From NCBI GenBank assembly GCA_012842545.1, contig DUSQ01000041.1, forward strand, positions 1 through 29,955: a stretch of 29,955 nucleotides of DNA, given 5' to 3'. The notes beneath the pieces were generated by a model. It was not told the origin of the DNA. It did no database searches and saw only the letters and a list, made by a program, of their open reading frames with translations. Position numbers and translations under genes: made by a program. Shown here piece after piece: positions 24,009 through 29,955 of the stretch. Every line of letters starts with the position of its first letter. Position 1 is the first letter of the stretch. Source of the stretch: Coprothermobacter sp. GTDB lineage: Bacteria > Coprothermobacterota > Coprothermobacteria > Coprothermobacterales > Coprothermobacteraceae.

Positions 24009-24499
24009 TATTTCACCTCCAATTTTTCTTTTAACGCCTTTTCCACCGTGGGCGTTACAAATTCAGAAACATCCAGACCAAAACTAACCATTTCTTTTAC
24101 CAAACTGGAAGAGACAAACTGGTAACGAAGGCTGGTAGGCATTAACACCGTTTCCACCTGTGCGTTTAAGTACTTGTTAGCCAAGAATAGCTGTATCTCG
24201 TACTCATAATCACTGACGGCTCGCAATCCCCTAATAATGAGCCTTATACCGTGCTCTTCCAAATAATGGACTGTGACACCTTCATAGCTGTCCACAACGA
24301 TGTTACGCGGAGCACCACTTTCTTCAATGGCTGACCTTGCTAACATCACACGCTCTTCCAAGGAAAACAACGATTTCTTCTGCAGATTACTCAATACCAA
24401 AAGCGTAACCTCGTCAAAAACTTGAGCAGCCCTAACAAGAATATCCAAGTGCCCTTTGGTTATCGGGTCGAAAGTACCAGGATAAACTACCTTAGTCAT
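24008..24499 (-). CDS. coaD: Pantetheine-phosphate adenylyltransferase
   Basis: Joins 4'-phosphopantetheine and ATP to give dephospho-CoA, the penultimate step of coenzyme A synthesis. The 163 residues are of normal length. The nucleotidyltransferase motif is T-x-G-H in YPGTFDPITKGHLDI. RGLRAVSDYEYE is the family segment that binds substrate, and the C-terminal SSSLVKEM corresponds to the usual ISSTxVRE, with Lys in place of Arg. A Shine-Dalgarno AAGGAG lies about 10 nt ahead of the ATG. It is the first gene of a nine-gene run on this strand, so its 167-nt upstream gap should hold the main promoter of the run. Confidence 0.96.
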   Translation of the reverse strand: MTKVVYPGTFDPITKGHLDILVRAAQVFDEVTLLVLSNLQKKSLFSLEERVMLARSAIEESGAPRNIVVDSYEGVTVHYLEEHGIRLIIRGLRAVSDYEYEIQLFLANKYLNAQVETVLMPTSLRYQFVSSSLVKEMVSFGLDVSEFVTPTVEKALKEKLEVK

Positions 24500-24666
24500 T
24501 TGGCGTTCAACTCCTTACTTAAGTCCCGCAGTTATGTACTGTGTGTGTGCCTTTTCATGACCACAGTCACACCACATATAAGATTATCACAATAGTCAGC
24601 AGGTTCCACATAAAAACAAGCCTGTGGTAAGCAATCTTCTTTATCACATGGGGTAACATAGAATAA
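24500..24666. promoter_or_regulatory. Divergent intergenic region between coaD run and the beta-rich membrane protein gene
   Basis: A 167-nt gap. Seen directly: TTATCACA occurs twice in the same orientation (24584-24591 and 24641-24648), and CCACA (24608-24612 region) can pair with TGTGG about 12 nt later. A TAACAT (24654-24659) and a TAGAAT (24659-24664) lie just before the ATG at 24667, which has no close Shine-Dalgarno. No full -35/-10 pair could be assigned for either side with confidence, and no riboswitch-like fold was recognised. Confidence 0.3.
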
Positions 24667-26439
24667 ATGAAAAAGTTCAGTGTTAAAAAGATTTTAGCGT
24701 GTGTGGCCATTCTCCTAGTATTAATCGCGTTATACGCTTTGACTGTGGGGAAGAAAAGCAAACTTGTGCTTGCTTTTACTGATTTTAGGCATACAGGGGT
24801 CCTAACCGATGACGTATCCCAAGTATGGTGGTCTGACAATCTCTTACTGCAGCTTTCCAAAGGTGGTGAACTTGTTTCCACTGATCTTCACACAAAGACC
24901 TCCACACTGCTTATGAAGAACGTTTCACTGTTCACAGCGAATACGTATCAAGGAAATACAAGAGCAGCTGTTTCCACAAACCTGGGTCAAATTTATCTGC
25001 TGGAACAAGATCAAGGGAACTCATTGTCACAGCCGCTCTTAAATTATGAAAGCGTGTCAGTAGTTTACAGCCTGGATTTAAGTTCAGATAACGATGTGCT
25101 GCTTTTTAGTCTGTTTCCCATCCCGTATGTGAGGGAATCGGACACTGTTTACGGAACCTACCTTTTGTCCGTACCAAGTGGTCGATTGGAAAGAGTCATT
25201 CCCGCTACTGGTAGAGCTTGCTTAAACGCCAGTGGCTCTAAAATTTATTTTTCTCCTTTCTCCTACACTCAAACTGAGAACGGACTACAGGTTTATGACA
25301 TTATCACCCGCGAAGAAAAAGACATTTCTAAAGGCACCGTCCTAAACCTTTCCTGCTCAAAGAAAGCGCCGTTAGTTGCTTTTACAACTGAACTTGGAGC
25401 ATTGACGCGCGTGTACGTTTATGACGAGGAAACGCAGTCCATGACCATAGCTTATGAACTCCCTCACTCCGTAGGGTTTGTACAAGACATCTGGTGGTCT
25501 CCCAATGATGGGAACATTTTGTACGTTGCTACACAAACTGACAACGGCATTAAGGTAAACAGAATAACGACAAGCCGATCCCAAGACCCATTAGCCTGGA
25601 TAAAAGCGTTGGGATTCGCACTGCAAGCTGATGACGTGGGTTTTGTAACCCCTCGCACAAACAAGACCATAAGTTCCCCATGCGAACAACAAAACGTGCC
25701 AAAAAACACCACGTTGAGAGACTTGCAGTTCCAAGTAACACCCATGTCATCAAAACTTTGGTCGGTAAACATGAACCTTACCGAACGGTACCCAGAGCAG
25801 CCATCTCAATGCAATTGGTCACTGCAGTTCTTTTTGGACATGACCAGTAGTTCACTCCAGCCCAGAAATGTGAAAGATGAAGAAGCACAGTATTATGTAA
25901 TCACCGATGACAAACTCGTAAAAGAAGACTCACAGGGCTCACTTACCACATTAGCTGGTTTGGACAGGCTTCTCTCTTTGCCCACAATGACATCCAGTTC
26001 CGTGGGCACACTCGAAAACAAAATGACCAGCGCCATACTGGTACAAGCAGATGAGGAGAAACTTTTGGTTGTATATGGTGGAAAGAACAGCGTTTTACTC
26101 CTACTTGACATATCTGCTGTCCACAAAGGCGTTGTAAACTCTTTTATTGTGCCTGGTGACGTGATCTCAGTGAGCAGCGTAGCTGGAAAGTATGCCGTTT
26201 ATTACGTTGATAACTTAGAACACACAGGAAAAATACTCATTTTAGAAGACAAAGACTTAACAGCAGAAATTAACAACTATTTGCAGAAAGCTGTTGCCTG
26301 GGGCAGTACCATACAAGCGCCGTTTTGTGTAAATGAGACGTTGTATGTGCCGCTGGTAAACATCTTTAACAACGTGGAACTCATAACCTACTTGGAAGTT
26401 GATCTATCCTCAGGAACAGTTACCTACAGTCGTCCATAA
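24667..26439 (+). CDS. Uncharacterised membrane-anchored beta-rich protein, possibly a beta-propeller
   Basis: Family not recognised. The 590-residue product has a basic N terminus and one hydrophobic segment at about residues 9-27, consistent with a signal anchor; the rest is probably outside the cytoplasm. The ectodomain is almost wholly short beta strands. Recurrent units hint at a WD40/TolB-like propeller: QVWWSDNLLLQLSKGG, then QDIWWSPNDGNILYVAT, with loops such as YDIITREEKDIS and YVYDEETQSM between. The propeller idea is inference. Cys residues are few and scattered; no catalytic motif or lipobox was found. It has no clear ribosome site. It is transcribed alone, ending at a terminator shared with ppdK, and no neighbour explains its job. 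Confidence 0.75.
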   Translation: MKKFSVKKILACVAILLVLIALYALTVGKKSKLVLAFTDFRHTGVLTDDVSQVWWSDNLLLQLSKGGELVSTDLHTKTSTLLMKNVSLFTANTYQGNTRAAVSTNLGQIYLLEQDQGNSLSQPLLNYESVSVVYSLDLSSDNDVLLFSLFPIPYVRESDTVYGTYLLSVPSGRLERVIPATGRACLNASGSKIYFSPFSYTQTENGLQVYDIITREEKDISKGTVLNLSCSKKAPLVAFTTELGALTRVYVYDEETQSMTIAYELPHSVGFVQDIWWSPNDGNILYVATQTDNGIKVNRITTSRSQDPLAWIKALGFALQADDVGFVTPRTNKTISSPCEQQNVPKNTTLRDLQFQVTPMSSKLWSVNMNLTERYPEQPSQCNWSLQFFLDMTSSSLQPRNVKDEEAQYYVITDDKLVKEDSQGSLTTLAGLDRLLSLPTMTSSSVGTLENKMTSAILVQADEEKLLVVYGGKNSVLLLLDISAVHKGVVNSFIVPGDVISVSSVAGKYAVYYVDNLEHTGKILILEDKDLTAEINNYLQKAVAWGSTIQAPFCVNETLYVPLVNIFNNVELITYLEVDLSSGTVTYSRP

Positions 26440-26459
26440 TAAATTCGTGATTGAAACAA

Positions 26460-26490
26460 AAAGGAGCCACCCAAGCGGGGTGACTCCTTT
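26460..26490. terminator. Bidirectional terminator between the beta-rich membrane protein gene and ppdK
   Basis: AAAGGAG (26460-26466) pairs with CTCCTTT (26484-26490). After a C-A mismatch, CACCC (26468-26472) pairs with GGGTG or its neighbours (26478-26482), around a 5-nt loop AAGCG. A and T runs at the stem ends give a U-tract on both strands. It lies 20 nt after the plus-strand stop and about 25 nt after the ppdK stop on the other strand. Confidence 0.85.
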
Positions 26491-26515
26491 CAAAACCAGA
26501 CTATCTCTGGTGTTT

Positions 26516-29182
26516 CTATTTATCCTTGAAAATTTCGCCGTGTTTCTCTTTAAGAGCAGCCTGAGCAGCAGCCAACCTCGCCAGTGGCACACGGTAAGGG
26601 GACGCAGATACGTAATCCAAGCCCACTTGATGACAGAACTCAATAGACTTTGGATCTCCTCCGTGTTCACCACATATGCCCACTTCTAAATCAGGCCGAG
26701 TAGCTCTCCCCTCACTGACGCCTATCTTTAACAATCTTCCAACGCCACTCCTGTCAAGACTAATGAATGGATCCTCGGGAAGGATGCCCTTTTCCACATA
26801 CGCACCAAGGAATTTCCCTTCCGCATCGTCACGAGAATAACCGAAAGTTAGCTGTGTAAGGTCGTTGGTACCAAAAGAGAAGAATTCTGCATGCTTTGCT
26901 AAATCGCCCGCCACCAGAGCGGCCCTAGGAACTTCCACCATGGTGCCAACCTTGTAATCCAGCTCAATGCCATTGTTTCCAAGGACTTCATTGACTACTT
27001 TGTGAGTCATCTCCGCTAGGAATTTCATTTCTTCTTCCGTTCCAACCAAGGGGTGCATAATCTGGAAACGAGGGTTATAACCCTGCTTCTTAAGTTCTAC
27101 GGCAGCTTCAGCTACTGCACGGATCTGCATCTCGTAAATTTCAGGATAAATGATGCCGAGTCGGCAACCTCTGAAACCCATCATTGGGTTATGTTCTTGG
27201 AATTGCACAGTTCTCCGATAAAGTCTCTCCAGTCTTTCGATTTCTTCAGCTGGGGCACCATTTCTCTTTGCTTGCTCAAGCTCTTTAGCAGCTTCGTGTG
27301 GTTCGGGCAGGAACTCATGCAATGGCGGATCCAATAGCCTAATGGTTACTGGAAGCCCGTCCATGGCTTTGAGAATGCCAATAAAGTCGCTTCTTTGGAG
27401 CTCTAAAAGTTTCTGCAATGGTATCATTCTTTCTTCCGTGGTCTCTGCAAGAATCATGTCCTGAACTATTTGAGTCCGCTCATGGCCCAGGAACATGTGC
27501 TCAGTTCTTGTAAGTCCGATACCCTCTGCACCAAACTTGCGAGCCAAGGCCGCATCTTCTGGCGTGTCCGCATTAGCTTTTACTCCCAGCCTTCTGAACT
27601 CATCCGCCCAGCTTAGCAGTTCCTCGAAATGGGCGCTAACCTCGGGTTCAACCAAAGGCAAGGCACCCAAGAACACTTCACCCGTGCTACCATCCAGGGT
27701 AACCACATCGCCTCTCTTAATAGTCACGCCACCGGGTGCTGTAACTATGCCATTATCCAGATCAAGTTTTAGTGATTCCGTACCTGTAACAGCGGGCTTA
27801 CCCATACCTCGGGCTATAACAGCTGCGTGACTGGTCATGCCACCCCGAGTGGTCAAAATTCCTTGAGCTGCCACCATGCCATGCAAGTCGTCCGGCGTGG
27901 TCTCCGGCCTGCACAAAATAACACTCTTACCCGCACTAGCCTCCGCTACAGCTTCTTCAGCACTAAACACCAAAGCTCCCACAGCTGCTCCTGGTGATGC
28001 TGCCAAGCCTACTGCAATGGGTTTTCCTTTTGCTGTGGGGTCAATACGCTTATGCAATAAATGGTTTACGTCATCGGGACTAACCCGAAGAACAGCAGTT
28101 TCCTTGTCAATAAGCCCTTCGTGCACCATGTCCACCGCTATGGTCACTGCAGCCTGAGCTGTGCGTTTACCACTGCGAGTCTGCAACATGTAAAGCTTGC
28201 CTTTCTCCACTGTGAACTCCATGTCCTGCATGTCTTTGAAGTGCTTTTCAAGAAGCGCAGCTACTTGCGTTAGCTCAGCATAGGTATCAGGCCATTCTTG
28301 TGCCATCTCCTTTATGGGCTTTGGAGTGCGAATGCCAGCAACTACGTCTTCACCTTGAGCGTTCGTTAGGTATTCACCATAAAGCTCTTTTTCTCCAGTG
28401 GCCGGGTTCCTCGTAAAAGCCACACCAGTTCCACTGTCATCGCCCATATTGCCAAATACCATCTGAACAATGTTCACTGCAGTTCCCCATTCATCAGGTA
28501 TGTTGTTAAGTTGCCTATAAAGTATGGCGCGAGGATTATTCCATGACCTGAATACTGCCTCAATAGCCATGAAAAGCTGCTCCCACACATCCGTGGGGAA
28601 GGGTTTCCCAGTAATTTTCTGGACTAATTCTTTGCTCTTCAAAGCAACTTCTTTTAGGCCCTCTGCAGAAACCTCAGCGTCGTACTTTACCTGCTCCTTT
28701 TCCTTTATCTCATCAAGTACCTTTTCAAACTCGTCTTTGGAAATACCCAGCACCACGTCTGAAAACATGGTAATGAAGCGCCTGTAACTGTCCCAGCCGA
28801 ATCTCTCGTTATTTGTTAGGCGTGCCAGACCTGTCACAGTTTCGTCATTCAAGCCCAAGTTCAGAATGGTGTCCATCATACCAGGCATGGATACCCGTGC
28901 ACCAGAACGTACACTGACCAGAAGAGGGTTATTTGGGTCACCGAACTTTTTACCTGTTTTCTCCTCAAGTTTGTGCATGCTCTCCACAACTTCTTCTTTA
29001 AGCCCATCAGGTAGCTTTTCGCCTAAACGATAGTACTCTCTGCAAACCTCCGTGGTAATGGTGAAACCAAAAGGTACGGGCAAGCCAATCCGTGTCATCT
29101 CTGCCAGTCCTGCACCTTTTCCTCCCAGAAGCTCTCTGCCTACTGGTTCTGGATCATCAAAAAAGTAAATTCTCTTTGCCAT
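26516..29182 (-). CDS. ppdK: Pyruvate, phosphate dikinase
   Basis: Reversibly converts pyruvate, ATP and phosphate to PEP, AMP and PPi; in fermenting anaerobes it often works in the glycolytic or gluconeogenic direction according to energy state. The 888 residues match the bacterial enzyme length. The N-terminal ATP-grasp domain has GGKGAGLAEM (about 20-29) and VSVRSGARVSMPGMMDT (about 89-104). The swivelling phosphohistidine domain has TRGGMTSHAAVIARG with catalytic His452. The C-terminal PEP/pyruvate barrel has GLTRTEHMF and ends with the catalytic Cys837 in GICGEHGGDP. All key residues are intact. AGGAGGG lies about 6-7 nt before the ATG. It follows glyS by 17 nt, so the two are probably one transcript. 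Confidence 0.98.
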   Translation of the reverse strand: MAKRIYFFDDPEPVGRELLGGKGAGLAEMTRIGLPVPFGFTITTEVCREYYRLGEKLPDGLKEEVVESMHKLEEKTGKKFGDPNNPLLVSVRSGARVSMPGMMDTILNLGLNDETVTGLARLTNNERFGWDSYRRFITMFSDVVLGISKDEFEKVLDEIKEKEQVKYDAEVSAEGLKEVALKSKELVQKITGKPFPTDVWEQLFMAIEAVFRSWNNPRAILYRQLNNIPDEWGTAVNIVQMVFGNMGDDSGTGVAFTRNPATGEKELYGEYLTNAQGEDVVAGIRTPKPIKEMAQEWPDTYAELTQVAALLEKHFKDMQDMEFTVEKGKLYMLQTRSGKRTAQAAVTIAVDMVHEGLIDKETAVLRVSPDDVNHLLHKRIDPTAKGKPIAVGLAASPGAAVGALVFSAEEAVAEASAGKSVILCRPETTPDDLHGMVAAQGILTTRGGMTSHAAVIARGMGKPAVTGTESLKLDLDNGIVTAPGGVTIKRGDVVTLDGSTGEVFLGALPLVEPEVSAHFEELLSWADEFRRLGVKANADTPEDAALARKFGAEGIGLTRTEHMFLGHERTQIVQDMILAETTEERMIPLQKLLELQRSDFIGILKAMDGLPVTIRLLDPPLHEFLPEPHEAAKELEQAKRNGAPAEEIERLERLYRRTVQFQEHNPMMGFRGCRLGIIYPEIYEMQIRAVAEAAVELKKQGYNPRFQIMHPLVGTEEEMKFLAEMTHKVVNEVLGNNGIELDYKVGTMVEVPRAALVAGDLAKHAEFFSFGTNDLTQLTFGYSRDDAEGKFLGAYVEKGILPEDPFISLDRSGVGRLLKIGVSEGRATRPDLEVGICGEHGGDPKSIEFCHQVGLDYVSASPYRVPLARLAAAQAALKEKHGEIFKDK

Positions 29183-29199
29183 TGTTCACCCTCCTGTTA

Positions 29200-29955
29200 T
29201 TACAAGACTAAGTCGCCGAAATATGCAAATCTGCTGAACAGATTATCTACGGCCGAAAGCAACGCAACTCTGTTTTGACGCACCTTAAAGTCTTCCGCCA
29301 TTACCAGTTCCTTATCGAAATACTCGTGCACGTCATCACTTAAGGCAGCTAAGTATTCCAGCACCTTCATTAAACCATCTTTAGTCACCGCGTTTAAAGA
29401 GTCTATTCTTATGCCATTGTTAAGAAAGCTCTCGTGCAGTTTTAAATCATTTTCCGATGCCAACTCAGGATCGAAACTTGTACCAGCTTCTTGATTCCTG
29501 ATTATGTTCCGAATTCTCCTGTGTGCCAAAGCAATGTTCTGCACCATGGTGCCAGTCCAGAACTGCTCCAGCACTTCCACCATGATGGGAAACACGCCCA
29601 GGGGCTTATCCAAAGCCCTATCCATGATAGCATTCTTAACCCTGATCTCCTTGCACTCAACCCAGCTATCCAATCGATCCAGGAAGAACTCTTTCAACGA
29701 ATCCACGAGGTTTTCTTTATTCAAAATGGACGCTGCGCCAAAAATCAAATCTTTCAACGATCTCTCAGGGAAAAACTTACTAATCAAATCAAGTATGTCA
29801 AAAGCTAAGCCCTTCAGACCCATGGGATCGGATGACCCCGATGGAACAAAACCCATATCAAAACCAGCAAAAATCGTATCCAGAGCGTCCAGCACCTTTA
29901 TAATGGCACTGTGCTCATTAGTGGGCTCTGCAACCACTTCTGCAATGAGACTGGC
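29200..29955 (-). CDS. glyS: Glycyl-tRNA synthetase beta subunit, C-terminal part (5' end beyond window)
   Basis: About 251 C-terminal residues of GlyS, the beta subunit of the bacterial alpha2beta2 glycyl-tRNA synthetase, which charges tRNA-Gly together with GlyQ. The visible part starts in the region that reads VLDALDTIFAGFDMGFVPSGSSDPMGLK, matching the family segment A-D-x-L-D-T-L-x-G-x-F with PTGSxDPFxLRR. The helical DALR-like anticodon-binding domain follows, with EFFLDRL and the late VMAEDFKVRQNRVALLSAV (family V-M-x-xD-xxVRxNRLaLL). The frame stays open to the window edge, so the gene continues to the right. The stop lies 17 nt before the ppdK ATG. Confidence 0.93.
   Translation of the reverse strand, partial: ASLIAEVVAEPTNEHSAIIKVLDALDTIFAGFDMGFVPSGSSDPMGLKGLAFDILDLISKFFPERSLKDLIFGAASILNKENLVDSLKEFFLDRLDSWVECKEIRVKNAIMDRALDKPLGVFPIMVEVLEQFWTGTMVQNIALAHRRIRNIIRNQEAGTSFDPELASENDLKLHESFLNNGIRIDSLNAVTKDGLMKVLEYLAALSDDVHEYFDKELVMAEDFKVRQNRVALLSAVDNLFSRFAYFGDLVL

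Overview
The window reads as part of a chromosome from a low-to-mid GC, probably thermophilic, anaerobic bacterium. The grounds are a class II (B12-dependent) ribonucleotide reductase, pyruvate phosphate dikinase, acetate kinase, a Rex NADH sensor, and a HerA-NurA-Rad50/SbcC-Mre11/SbcD operon of the kind typical of archaea and thermophilic bacteria. A DUF996 membrane protein, a family I know mainly from archaea, is also present. From memory the gene mix fits Coprothermobacter best; that is inference and was not checked by any search. No rRNA, CRISPR array, insertion sequence or prophage gene is visible.

Layout. 1-1619: 3'-truncated rdgB (-), a small Thr-rich membrane-anchored protein (+) and an unrecognised 156-residue protein (-). 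1695-9954 (-): a tight operon rex > DUF2148 ferredoxin > sbcD > sbcC > nurA > herA, with the 156-residue gene as a likely seventh member. Its genes abut or overlap by 4-11 nt. 10156-11784 (-): a uridine-kinase-like nucleoside kinase. 11890-14748 (+): yqeY and nrdJ, ended by a bidirectional terminator shared with the gene facing it. 14931-17137: a MATE exporter (-) divergent from a MerR/GyrI-type regulator (+), with a 21-bp dyad lying in a 19-bp promoter spacer. 17193-18389 (-): tRNA-Gln flanked by an intact DUF996 gene and a decayed second copy of it. 18501-24499 (-): a nine-gene run coaD > ackA > yceD-like > rpmF > plsX > acpP > radical SAM > ftsY > inositol-phosphatase-like. 24667-26439 (+): an unrecognised membrane-anchored, beta-rich protein. 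26516-29955 (-): the 3' part of glyS followed by ppdK.

How the genes work together. The rex-headed operon joins a redox sensor to a complete DNA-end-resection set (Mre11/Rad50-type nuclease plus HerA motor and NurA nuclease), so end processing may be expressed according to NADH/NAD+ state. The large coaD run groups coenzyme A, acetyl-phosphate, acyl-phosphate/ACP, ribosomal protein L32 and the SRP receptor, coupling lipid supply to ribosome and membrane-protein biogenesis. The MerR/MATE pair looks like a self-contained drug-responsive efflux switch.

The parts most worth a second look are the rex-resection operon with its orphan tail gene, the non-standard P-loop of HerA, the MerR operator, the DUF996 duplication and decay around tRNA-Gln, a set of possible leaderless starts, and a possible ATA start for the yceD-like gene.
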